Assembly: GCA_964501815.1 (NCBI GenBank) | Contig: CAZCUR010000075.1 | Location: forward strand, 1-12,162 | Length of the DNA: 12,162 nucleotides | Direction of reading: 5' to 3' | From: Geothermobacter sp964501815 | GTDB lineage: Bacteria > Desulfobacterota > Desulfuromonadia > Desulfuromonadales > Geothermobacteraceae | Shown here: positions 1 through 6,173 of the stretch, piece by piece | Layout of the letters: every line of letters starts with the position of its first letter | How positions within the stretch are numbered: the first letter of the stretch is position 1 | Notes under the pieces: model-generated | Databases searched by the model: none | Told to the model about the DNA's origin: nothing | The model's input: only the letters and a program-made list of their open reading frames with translations | Position numbers and translations under genes: made by a program

Positions 1-38
1 CCTGGCCGCTCATCGTCCACAGGACGCGCTCGCTTCGC

Positions 39-56
39 TTCGAGTCTCCGGCACCA
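39..56 (+). other. tRNA 3'-end-like fragment (degenerate, inverted)
   Basis: The plus strand reads TTCGAGTCTCCGGCACCA, which resembles the T-loop, acceptor strand and CCA of a tRNA. It equals the 3' end of the neighbouring tRNA-Leu(GAG), which lies on the opposite strand, after deletion of five bases (GCCTT). No intact T-arm can be folded: neither of the two possible registers gives both a 5-bp T stem and a canonical loop. It is therefore not a working tRNA. It may be a tRNA remnant, an inverted duplication or a recombination scar. The first 38 bases of the window contain only a small hairpin (CGTCC-ACA-GGACG, 14-26) and no supported gene. Confidence 0.4.
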
Positions 57-64
57 GTGCGTAC

Positions 65-95
65 AAAAAAAGCCCGGCTCAAAAGAGCCAGGCTT
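65..95 (-). terminator. Intrinsic terminator after tRNA-Leu
   Basis: On the minus strand, nine bases after the encoded CCA, AGCCTGGCTC pairs with GAGCCGGGCT around a TTTT loop. This is a 10-bp stem with one U-G wobble, and a run of seven T follows (the last stem base plus six more). It is a classic rho-independent terminator ending the gap-pgk-tpiA-secG-tRNA unit. On the plus strand the same stem is followed by TTGTTTTT, so it may also stop transcripts arriving from the left edge. Confidence 0.88.
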
Positions 96-103
96 GTTTT
101 TGC

Positions 104-190
104 TGGTGCCGAAGGCGAGACTCGAACTCGCACGGCCGGTTGGCCACCACCCCCTCAAGATGGCGTGTCTACCAGTTCCACCACTTCGGC
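104..190 (-). tRNA. tRNA-Leu (anticodon GAG)
   Basis: This is an 87-nt class II tRNA. The acceptor stem GCCGAAG/CTTCGGC pairs perfectly, the discriminator is A, and the CCA end is encoded. The D-arm region contains the usual TGGTAGAC of tRNA-Leu. The anticodon stem CCATC/GGTGG carries the loop TT-GAG-GG, giving anticodon GAG, which reads CUC and CUU. A long variable arm (GGCCAACCGGCC region) and the T-loop TTCGAGT follow. It lies directly downstream of secG on the same strand; in E. coli the GAG tRNA-Leu gene leuU also follows secG. It has its own promoter (201-229) and terminator (65-95). Confidence 0.97.
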
Positions 191-200
191 GAGCGACGTA

Positions 201-229
201 TTTATACTGATTCGCTATCGGGCTGTCAA
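201..229 (-). promoter_or_regulatory. Sigma70-type promoter for tRNA-Leu
   Basis: On the minus strand a perfect -35 box TTGACA (229-224) is separated by exactly 17 nt from a TATAAA -10 box (206-201). The -10 ends 10 nt before the mature tRNA 5' base at 190, so transcription should begin just upstream of the tRNA with a very short 5' leader. The -35 starts about 10 nt past the secG stop. This lets the tRNA be made independently of the upstream operon, although no terminator separates it from secG and read-through is also likely. Confidence 0.85.
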
Positions 230-239
230 CTGCCTCGAA

Positions 240-572
240 TCATTTTTTTTCGGCCGGTTGCGCCGGGGCCGGAGCCGCCTGCTGTGCCGGGGCGGTCTGT
301 TGTGGCGCGACGGTTTCCGGCATGACGCTGGACGCTCCCGGCAGTTTGTGAAAGTAGGCGAGAATCAGGCTGGTCAGCATGAAGATAACCGCGGCTGCGG
401 TGGTCAGTTTGGCGATGAACGACTGACCGCCCGTGGCGCCGAAAACCGTCTGGGAAGCACCGGCGCCAAAGGTGGCTCCCATTTCGGCGCCTTTGCCGCC
501 GCCCTGAAGCAGGACAATGATAATCAGTGCAATACAGACGAGTACGTGCAGAAAGACCAGAAAAGTAACCAT
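240..572 (-). CDS. secG: SecG, preprotein translocase subunit
   Basis: SecG is the small accessory subunit of the SecYEG protein-export channel in the inner membrane, where it assists SecA-driven translocation. The 110-residue product has the family layout. A first membrane segment (about residues 2-22) ends in LLQGGGKGAEMG, and a glycine-rich loop containing FGAGAS and FGATGG follows. A second membrane segment lies at about residues 54-73, and a soluble Pro/Ala/Gln-rich tail runs from about 77 to 110. The start is fixed because a TAA occurs in frame upstream. The best Shine-Dalgarno, AAGGAG, lies 14 nt before the ATG, which is a long spacing. It is the last protein gene of the gap-pgk-tpiA unit, and placement beside tpiA and tRNA-Leu is common in bacteria. 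The alanine/proline-rich tail is low complexity and probably poorly conserved. Confidence 0.95.
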   Translation of the reverse strand: MVTFLVFLHVLVCIALIIIVLLQGGGKGAEMGATFGAGASQTVFGATGGQSFIAKLTTAAAVIFMLTSLILAYFHKLPGASSVMPETVAPQQTAPAQQAAPAPAQPAEKK

Positions 573-627
573 GGCTGTCTGTTCGGCTCCTTGTTATCGA
601 AAATCGTGAGGCGCAGCAACATAACAC

Positions 628-651
628 AAAAATCCCGTTCAAAAAAGGGAT
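628..651 (-). terminator. Weak terminator-like hairpin between tpiA and secG
   Basis: On the minus strand, 13 nt after the tpiA stop, ATCCC (651-647) pairs with GGGAT (636-632) across a 10-nt T-rich loop, and TTTT follows. The 5-bp stem is short for an efficient terminator. It could attenuate transcription between tpiA and secG or be chance. No convincing secG promoter was found in the remaining gap. Confidence 0.3.
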
Positions 652-664
652 AACTTTCTCTTTT

Positions 665-1429
665 TCATCCTTCCCGGGAAAAATTCATGATGCGCGCGAA
701 ATCATCGATTTTCAGGCTGGCGCCTCCAACCAGAGCGCCGTCAATGTTCTGCTGGGCGATGAGCTGGTCGATATTGCCCGGTTTGACACTGCCACCGTAG
801 AGGATGCGCACCTTTTCGGAAACGGACTTGTCGAACAGGCCGGCAATCAGCCCGCGCACAAAGCTGTGGGCTTCTTCAGCCTGTTCGGCGCTTGCCGTGC
901 GGCCGGTGCCAATGGCCCAGACCGGTTCGTAGGCGATGACGACGTCCGCCATCTGTTCGGGAGTGAGCCCTTTGAGTCCTTCGGCCGTCTGATCCTTGAG
1001 CACGTCAAACATGCGACCGGTTTCGCGTTCCTCAAGGGTTTCTCCGATGCAGAGGATGACCTTGAGCCCGGCATCCAGGGCGGCGAGGGTTTTGCGATTG
1101 ATCAATTCGTTGGATTCACAGAAGAGCTGGCGGCGCTCCGAATGGCCGAGAATGACATAACGGCAGCCGGCGTCAACGAGCATGCCGGGCGCTATTTCGC
1201 CGGTAAAAGCACCTTGTATTTCACAGTAGCAGTTCTGGGCCGCCAGGTGGACCCGGCTGTCAGCGGGCAAAATGTCGGCCACCCGGCTCAGTGCGGTAAA
1301 GGGCGGGGCGATGATGACCTCACGATCGTCAAGGGTTGCGGCGGCTTCTGCGACGCTTTTTGCCAGGGCCACCGCCTCCTGGATGGTTTTGTGCATTTTC
1401 CAGTTGCCGGCGATAATCGGGGTGCGCAT
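665..1429 (-). CDS. tpiA: Triosephosphate isomerase
   Basis: TpiA interconverts dihydroxyacetone phosphate and glyceraldehyde 3-phosphate in cytoplasmic glycolysis/gluconeogenesis. The 254-residue protein has the expected length and all catalytic landmarks. AGNWKMHK at 7-14 carries the substrate-binding Asn9 and Lys11, ILGHSERR carries the electrophilic His96, and AYEPVWAIGTG carries the base Glu168 and the flexible loop 6. GGSVKPGN near the C-terminus binds phosphate. The ATG at 1429 is chosen because GGGAGG lies six bases before it; a TTG six bases upstream would sit directly against that ribosome site. It begins 13 nt after the pgk stop, so it is co-transcribed with gap and pgk, whose enzymes take the next steps. 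Confidence 0.98.
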   Translation of the reverse strand: MRTPIIAGNWKMHKTIQEAVALAKSVAEAAATLDDREVIIAPPFTALSRVADILPADSRVHLAAQNCYCEIQGAFTGEIAPGMLVDAGCRYVILGHSERRQLFCESNELINRKTLAALDAGLKVILCIGETLEERETGRMFDVLKDQTAEGLKGLTPEQMADVVIAYEPVWAIGTGRTASAEQAEEAHSFVRGLIAGLFDKSVSEKVRILYGGSVKPGNIDQLIAQQNIDGALVGGASLKIDDFARIMNFSREG

Positions 1430-1442
1430 GGTCAACCTCCCG

Positions 1443-2633
1443 TCAGCGATCGGTCAGGGCGGTGACGCCAGGCAGTTCCTTGCCTTCCAGGAACTCCAGT
1501 GAGGCACCGCCCCCGGTGGAAATGTGGGTCATCTTGTCCTGCAGGCCGGTTTTGTTGACCGCTGCAACCGAATCGCCGCCACCAATGATGCTCAGGCAGT
1601 CGGTCTCGGCCAGGGCGCGGGAGATGGCCAGTGTTCCTTCGGCGAAAGCGTCGAACTCAAAAACGCCCATCGGGCCGTTCCAGACCACGGTTTTGGCCTC
1701 TGCAATAACCTGTGCATATCTCTGCCGGGTTTTGGGCCCGATATCAAGGGCCATCAGGTTGTCGTCAACGGCAATTCCCGTGCTGACGACAGGCGCGGCG
1801 TCCGCGCTGAAGGTTTCAGCCATCAGGTGGTCTTCCGGCAACAGAATCCGGACGTTTTTTGTTTCGGCGCGCGCCAAAAGTTCGCCGGCGAGTTCAATGC
1901 GGTCTTCTTCGACCAAAGATTTTCCGGTCGCAACGCCGCGGGCGCGCAAAAAGGTATAGGCCATGCCGCCGCCGATAAGCAGGGTGTCGACCTTGTTGAG
2001 CAGATTTTCGATGACCAGAATCTTGTCACTGACCTTGGCGCCACCGATAACGGCGACGAAGGGGCGTTGGGGTTCCGCCAGCGCCTGGCCCAGATACTGC
2101 AGCTCCTTTTGCATCAGGTAACCGGCCACGGCCGGTTTCAGCAGTGCCGGAACCCCTGCGGTGGAAGCGTGGGCCCGGTGGGCGGTGCCGAAGGCATCAT
2201 TGACGTAGATATCGGCCAAAGCGGCGAGCTGTCGGGCGAAGTCCTCGTGGTTTTTTTCTTCGCCGATATGGAACCGCAGGTTTTCGAGCAGGAGAACGTC
2301 GCCGTCTTTCATGGCGGCAACGAGTTTTTCCACTTCGGAGCCTGTACAGTCCGGCGCCATGGTGACCGGACGGCCAAGCAGGCCGGACAGGTGTGGCGCC
2401 ACCGGAGCCAGACTGTATTTCGGGTTGGCCTCACCCTTGGGGCGGCCGAGATGTGAGGCAAGAATCAGTTTGGCCTTTGAATCGACCAGTTTGCGGATGG
2501 TCGGCAGCGCGGCGCGGATGCGGGTGTCGTCGGTAATGGTGCCGTTCTCGTCCAGGGGGACGTTGAAATCGACCCGGCAGAAGACCCGTTTACCGGCCAC
2601 TTCGATGTCGTCAATGGTCAGCTTGTTGAACAC
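1443..2633 (-). CDS. pgk: Phosphoglycerate kinase
   Basis: Pgk transfers phosphate between 1,3-bisphosphoglycerate and ADP, forming ATP and 3-phosphoglycerate in the cytoplasm. The 396-residue product matches the usual bacterial length of roughly 390-400. RVDFNVPLD (20-28) and SHLGRPKG (60-67) belong to the substrate-binding N-domain. GGAKVSDK (197-204) is in the nucleotide-domain region, WNGPMGVFE (318-326) is the hinge/C-domain motif, and the glycine-rich GGGDS (351-355) helps bind the nucleotide. The start is a GTG at 2633, with a strong AAAGGAGGG seven bases upstream. The frame stays open further upstream, but that extension reads through the intercistronic hairpin and has no family similarity. 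The gene lies between gap and tpiA, with an 82-nt leader containing a perfect hairpin. Confidence 0.98.
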   Translation of the reverse strand: MFNKLTIDDIEVAGKRVFCRVDFNVPLDENGTITDDTRIRAALPTIRKLVDSKAKLILASHLGRPKGEANPKYSLAPVAPHLSGLLGRPVTMAPDCTGSEVEKLVAAMKDGDVLLLENLRFHIGEEKNHEDFARQLAALADIYVNDAFGTAHRAHASTAGVPALLKPAVAGYLMQKELQYLGQALAEPQRPFVAVIGGAKVSDKILVIENLLNKVDTLLIGGGMAYTFLRARGVATGKSLVEEDRIELAGELLARAETKNVRILLPEDHLMAETFSADAAPVVSTGIAVDDNLMALDIGPKTRQRYAQVIAEAKTVVWNGPMGVFEFDAFAEGTLAISRALAETDCLSIIGGGDSVAAVNKTGLQDKMTHISTGGGASLEFLEGKELPGVTALTDR

Positions 2634-2657
2634 GGATTTACCCTCCTTTGGAAATGG

Positions 2658-2684
2658 CGAGGGGCAGGTGATGCCTGCCCCTCG
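2658..2684 (-). promoter_or_regulatory. Perfect intercistronic hairpin between gap and pgk
   Basis: CGAGGGGCAGG (2658-2668) pairs with CCTGCCCCTCG (2674-2684) across a 5-nt loop, giving 11 uninterrupted and mostly G-C pairs. No U-tract follows on the minus strand. Instead the pgk Shine-Dalgarno (2641-2649) begins about eight bases beyond the stem. It is therefore unlikely to be an intrinsic terminator. More plausible roles are protection of the gap mRNA 3' end, an RNA processing point, or modulation of pgk translation; all three are inference. Confidence 0.7.
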
Positions 2685-2715
2685 GGAATCTGTCGGCGGA
2701 TATGAACCGGGTTGG

Positions 2716-3720
2716 TCAGAGCCGGGCGGCGATGTACCCGACCAGGTCGAGAACCCGGTTCGAATAGCCCCACTCATTATCGTACCAGGCCAGCACTTTG
2801 ACAAGATTCTTGTCCATGACCATGGTCGACGGGGCGTCGAAGGTCGCCGAGACACTGGCTCCCCTGAGATCGACCGAAACCAGCGGCAGCTCGCAATAAT
2901 CGATGATGCCCTTCATGGGGCCGGCGGCCGCCTCTCTCATCACTGCGTTAACCGTTTCGGCGCTGGTCTCTTTCTCCGTCTCCACCACCAGGTCGATCAG
3001 CGAAACATTGGGGGTCGGCACCCGGACGGCCATGCCGGAGAGCTTGCCGTTCAGTTCCGGCAGCACCAGACCGACCGCCTTGGCCGCGCCGGTGGTGGTC
3101 GGGATCATCGACAGGGCGGCGGCTCGGGCCCGTCGCAGATCCTTGTGGGGCAGGTCGAGAATGCGCTGGTCGTTGGTGTAGGAATGCACCGTCGTCATCA
3201 TCCCCCTGCGGATGCCGAAACTGTCGTTGAGGACCTTGGCGACCGGGGCCAGACAGTTGGTGGTGCAGGAAGCGTTGGAGACAACAATATGCCTGGCCGG
3301 ATCGTAATCCTGGTGGTTGACACCCATGCAGAAGGTGCCGTCGACCTCCTTGCCGGGGGCGCTGATTACCACCCTTGATGCACCGGCCTCAAGGTGCTTT
3401 GCCGCGTCGGCCCGTTTGGTGAACCGGCCGGTCGATTCGATGACGATGTCGATGCCCAGTTCTTTCCACGGCAGGGACGCCGGGTCCTTTTCCGAACAGA
3501 CACGAATCGGACGGCCATCGACCAGGATGGCATCATCTTCCGCCCGAATGTCATGGTCGAACCGGCCGTGGACCGAATCGTACTTCAGCAGGTGGGCAAG
3601 CGTTGCGGAGTCGGTCAGGTCATTGATGGCGACGAACTCAAGATCGGGGTTGCCGATCCCGGCTCGCAAAACGTTGCGTCCGATACGTCCGAATCCGTTG
3701 ATGGCAATCTTTGCCGGCAT
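2716..3720 (-). CDS. gap: Glyceraldehyde-3-phosphate dehydrogenase (type I)
   Basis: GAPDH oxidises glyceraldehyde 3-phosphate to 1,3-bisphosphoglycerate with NAD, or the reverse in gluconeogenesis. The 334-residue protein has the Rossmann motif NGFGRIGRN (8-16) and Asp34 in AINDLTD, the residue that normally favours NAD. The catalytic motif SNASCTTNCLAP (148-159) contains Cys152, and TVHSYT contains the partner His179. The C-terminal WYDNEWGYSNR motif is also present. The ATG at 3720 is preferred because GGGAGG lies seven bases upstream; an in-frame ATG at 3735 would overlap that ribosome site. It is the first gene of the gap-pgk-tpiA-secG unit and has a promoter candidate about 70 nt upstream. 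Nothing looks truncated. NAD specificity is predicted, not shown. Confidence 0.98.
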   Translation of the reverse strand: MPAKIAINGFGRIGRNVLRAGIGNPDLEFVAINDLTDSATLAHLLKYDSVHGRFDHDIRAEDDAILVDGRPIRVCSEKDPASLPWKELGIDIVIESTGRFTKRADAAKHLEAGASRVVISAPGKEVDGTFCMGVNHQDYDPARHIVVSNASCTTNCLAPVAKVLNDSFGIRRGMMTTVHSYTNDQRILDLPHKDLRRARAAALSMIPTTTGAAKAVGLVLPELNGKLSGMAVRVPTPNVSLIDLVVETEKETSAETVNAVMREAAAGPMKGIIDYCELPLVSVDLRGASVSATFDAPSTMVMDKNLVKVLAWYDNEWGYSNRVLDLVGYIAARL

Positions 3721-3789
3721 TTGGTGTCCTCCCACAATGGTGTCGGTTGATGTTTGGTCCTGTTTTCACCGAAAAGCTTTAATGGCTCC

Positions 3790-3817
3790 AATGTATCCAA
3801 TCGGGGTGAAATTTCAA
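3790..3817 (-). promoter_or_regulatory. Candidate sigma70 promoter of the gap operon
   Basis: On the minus strand TTGAAA (3817-3812, five of six matches to the -35 consensus) is followed after 16 nt by TACATT (3795-3790, four of six matches to the -10). This leaves a leader of about 60 nt before the gap ATG. The -35 overlaps a small palindrome at 3815-3828. The call is from consensus matching only. Confidence 0.55.
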
Positions 3818-3828
3818 CCAGTTGGTTG
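3815..3828. promoter_or_regulatory. Palindrome overlapping the gap -35 box (possible operator)
   Basis: CAACCA-GT-TGGTTG is a perfect 6-bp inverted repeat with a 2-bp centre. It overlaps the first bases of the proposed gap -35 element and extends upstream of it, where a transcription factor could affect polymerase binding. No regulator is encoded next to gap here. The repeat is short and its function is a guess. Confidence 0.25.
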
Positions 3829-3891
3829 GTAATTAACTCGGTAGGGCCGCCTGGATGGTTTAGCCTCATTCACCACCGGGTCCGCAGGGTC

Positions 3892-3931
3892 AAAAAAGTC
3901 AGGAAAAAACAGGAGAAAAAATACCCGAAAA
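3892..3931. other. Phased A-tracts between divergent promoters (probable bent DNA)
   Basis: Three A6 runs (3892-3897, 3904-3909, 3916-3921) and one A4 run (3928-3931) have centres 12, 12 and 11 nt apart, close to helical phasing. CAGGA followed by A-rich sequence is partly repeated at 3900 and 3910. The cluster ends about 15 bp upstream of the -35 box of the hydrolase/purine operon promoter. Phased A-tracts are known to curve DNA and can act as UP-like elements. A regulatory role here is inference. Confidence 0.5.
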
Positions 3932-3946
3932 CAGAGAGCATGAGGC

Positions 3947-3975
3947 TTGCGGTGGCGGGGTATTTCCGGTATAAA
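3947..3975 (+). promoter_or_regulatory. Candidate sigma70 promoter of the hydrolase-pur operon
   Basis: TTGCGG (3947-3952) and TATAAA (3970-3975) are separated by exactly 17 nt. The -10 matches consensus at five of six bases and the -35 at three of six. Transcription would start near 3982, giving a leader of roughly 27 nt that includes GAGGAG at 3997-4002. The weak -35 may be offset by the A-tract cluster upstream. Confidence 0.6.
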
Positions 3976-4008
3976 GGGCGCGCCTGTCAACCAGTCGAGG
4001 AGTGAGTT

Positions 4009-4785
4009 TTGCGGGTCTGCCTTTTGGCCAGCGGCAGCAAGGGAAATGCCATTTACATTGAAGCCGCGGGAACCCGTCTGCTGGTTGACGCCGGGCTTTC
4101 CGCCCGTGAGCTTGCTGCCCGGCTGGACAGTATTGGCGTCGATGGCGAAAATCTTGACGCTCTGCTGGTGACGCACGAACACCAGGATCATTGCCGCGGC
4201 CTGGGTCCCATGGCCCGGCGTTATGGTCTGCCGGTTCACATCCACCATCGCACTCTCGACGCGCTGCCCAATCCGGGGCGGCTGGACAACCTGAAGGAAT
4301 TCGACGCCGGCGCCGTTTTTCAAATCGGTGAACTGCAGGTCGTTACCGTGCCGGTAACCCATGATGCCGCCGATCCGGTCGGTTTCATCATCGAAACGCC
4401 CGCGGGAAAGGTTGGCATTGCCACCGACCTGGGTATTGCCACCCGGCTGGTCCGCCAGAGTTACCAAGGCTGCCGGGTTCTGGTGCTGGAAACCAACCAT
4501 GATCCCGATTTGCTGCGTGACGGTCCATACCCCTGGCCTCTCAAACAGCGCATCCGCAGCCGGCATGGGCACCTGTCCAATGAGGATGGTGCCGAACTGT
4601 TGGCCGATTTGCTCTGGGATGGACTTGATGCGGTTTTTCTGGCGCATTTGAGTGAAACGAACAACACCCCCGACCATGCCCGCAGGGCCGTCCAGAACGT
4701 TCTGAACGGACAGACAGTCTGTCAGCCCCAGCTGCACATTGGCTGGCAGGACAGGCCGAGTGTCTGTCTGAATCTGCAGGCGTGA
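4009..4785 (+). CDS. YycJ/WalJ-type metallo-beta-lactamase-fold hydrolase
   Basis: This 258-residue cytoplasmic enzyme has the metallo-beta-lactamase fold. The N-terminus MRVCLLASGSKGNAIYIE matches the YycJ/WalJ family opening. VTHEHQDH (54-61) is the HxHxDH di-metal motif with His56, His58, Asp60 and His61. Further likely metal or active-site residues are His118 (PVTHDA), Asp140 (IATD), His164 (ETNHD) and His213 (HLSETNN). Some family members are nucleases; Bacillus YycJ/WalJ has been linked to 5'-exonuclease activity and mismatch repair. The substrate here is unknown. The start is TTG at 4009, with GAGGAG six bases upstream and the family N-terminus beginning exactly there. It opens the purine transcription unit, 51 nt before purB, and diverges from gap. 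No signal peptide is visible. Confidence 0.9.
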   Translation: MRVCLLASGSKGNAIYIEAAGTRLLVDAGLSARELAARLDSIGVDGENLDALLVTHEHQDHCRGLGPMARRYGLPVHIHHRTLDALPNPGRLDNLKEFDAGAVFQIGELQVVTVPVTHDAADPVGFIIETPAGKVGIATDLGIATRLVRQSYQGCRVLVLETNHDPDLLRDGPYPWPLKQRIRSRHGHLSNEDGAELLADLLWDGLDAVFLAHLSETNNTPDHARRAVQNVLNGQTVCQPQLHIGWQDRPSVCLNLQA

Positions 4786-4836
4786 CCGGCGGCCTGGTTA
4801 CAAACTTTCCAGAAACACGCAGGAGACAGCCCGACA

Positions 4837-6153
4837 ATGATCCCCCGTTACACCCGACCTGAAATGGCCCGCATCTGGGAGCCCGAGAACCGCTTTCGCA
4901 TCTGGCTCGAAATCGAAACCCTGGCCTGTGAACAGATGGCCAACCTGGGCATCATCCCTCAGGAAGCCGTCAAGGTGATTCGCGAAAAGGGACATTTCGA
5001 TATCGAGCGTATCGATGCCATCGAAGCAGAAGTCAAGCACGATGTCATCGCCTTTCTGACCTCCGTCGCCGAGTTTGTCGGTCCCGAGGCGCGGTTTATC
5101 CACCAGGGGATGACCTCTTCGGACGTGCTTGACACCTGTCTGTCGGTCCAGCTGGTGCAGGCGGCCGATGAGCTTCTCAACGATCTGGACATGGTCTGTG
5201 ACTCCATTCGTGAGCGGGCCATGGAACATAAATTCACTGTCTGTATGGGACGGTCTCACGGTATTCACGCCGAGCCGATTACTTTCGGGCTGAAGCTGGC
5301 CAGCTGGTATGCCGAGATGGACCGCAACCGGCGCCGGCTCAAGTCGGCCCGCAGAACCATAGCCACCGGTGCGATATCCGGTGCGGTCGGAACCTTCGCC
5401 AACATCGATCCGAGTGTCGAGGCCTATGTCTGCGAAAAGCTCGGCCTCGACCCGGAACCGGTTTCCACCCAGGTGATTCCGCGTGACCGGCATGCCGAGT
5501 TCTTCTGCACCCTGGCCATTATCGCCTCGTCCATGGAGCGCATCGCCGTTGAAATCCGGCACCTGCAGCGCACCGAGGTACTCGAGGCCGAGGAGTATTT
5601 CAGCAAGGGGCAGAAAGGCTCCAGCGCCATGCCGCACAAGCGCAACCCGATTTTGTCCGAAAACCTGACCGGCCAGGCGCGTTATATCCGCAGCCTGTGC
5701 ATTCCGGCTATGGAAAATGTCGCCCTCTGGCACGAGCGCGACATTTCCCATTCTTCGGTGGAACGCTACATCGCTCCGGATGCCACCGTGGCGCTCGATT
5801 TTTCCCTGCGCCGGCTCAACGGCCTGATCAAAAACCTGGTTGTCTACCCGGACAACATGCTCACCAACCTGAACAAGATGCGCGGGCTGGTCTTTTCGCA
5901 GAAGATTCTGCTCGACCTGACCCAGGCCGGTATTTCACGCGAACAGGCTTACCGAATGGTGCAGCGCAACGCCATGAAGGTCTGGGAACAGGGCGCCGAT
6001 TTTCTTGCTGAACTGCTCGCGGACAAAGAGGTCGTCGATGCTCTGGGGGAGGAGAAGATTCGGGAATCTTTTGACCTGAATTACCATCTCAAGCATGTCG
6101 ACACCATTTTTGACCGGGTCTTCGGCGGCGCTGCAGACAGTTCGGCGGACTGA
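4837..6153 (+). CDS. purB: Adenylosuccinate lyase
   Basis: PurB removes fumarate twice in purine synthesis: from SAICAR to give AICAR, and from adenylosuccinate to give AMP. The 438-residue protein belongs to the fumarase/aspartase superfamily and is close to the Bacillus-type length. Landmarks in order are the N-terminal MIPRYTRPEMARIW, TSSDVLDT (93-100), and GRSHGIHAEP with His141, the likely catalytic acid. The family signature GSSAMPHKRNP (261-271) lies on the flexible loop and contains the catalytic serine pair Ser262/Ser263. AGGAGA lies ten bases before the ATG. It is 51 nt after the hydrolase gene and 20 nt before purL, so it is probably co-transcribed with both. No defects are seen. 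Confidence 0.98.
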   Translation: MIPRYTRPEMARIWEPENRFRIWLEIETLACEQMANLGIIPQEAVKVIREKGHFDIERIDAIEAEVKHDVIAFLTSVAEFVGPEARFIHQGMTSSDVLDTCLSVQLVQAADELLNDLDMVCDSIRERAMEHKFTVCMGRSHGIHAEPITFGLKLASWYAEMDRNRRRLKSARRTIATGAISGAVGTFANIDPSVEAYVCEKLGLDPEPVSTQVIPRDRHAEFFCTLAIIASSMERIAVEIRHLQRTEVLEAEEYFSKGQKGSSAMPHKRNPILSENLTGQARYIRSLCIPAMENVALWHERDISHSSVERYIAPDATVALDFSLRRLNGLIKNLVVYPDNMLTNLNKMRGLVFSQKILLDLTQAGISREQAYRMVQRNAMKVWEQGADFLAELLADKEVVDALGEEKIRESFDLNYHLKHVDTIFDRVFGGAADSSAD

Positions 6154-6173
6154 ACCCGAAAGGAGCTTTAGCT

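Noticed and set aside
57..653. 198-codon plus-strand frame crossing the tRNA and secG
   Set aside because: It reads through the tRNA-Leu and antisense to secG, so it cannot be a real gene.
1524..2456. 310-codon plus-strand frame opposite pgk
   Set aside because: Antisense shadow of pgk with no recognisable motif.
2658..2684. gap-pgk hairpin as a transcription terminator
   Set aside because: No U-tract follows the stem on the minus strand, and a ribosome site for the next gene follows directly.
2634..2855. N-terminal extension of pgk upstream of the GTG
   Set aside because: It overlaps the end of gap and translates the intercistronic hairpin. A strong ribosome site before the GTG at 2633 and the family length support the shorter protein.
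3961..4008. Purine riboswitch or leader attenuator before the purine operon
   Set aside because: The predicted leader is only about 27 nt and contains no aptamer-like fold or terminator hairpin.
3814..4737. 307-codon minus-strand frame across the divergent region and the hydrolase gene
   Set aside because: It would overlap the gap promoter and run antisense to the clear metallo-hydrolase. The sequence is low in recognisable structure.
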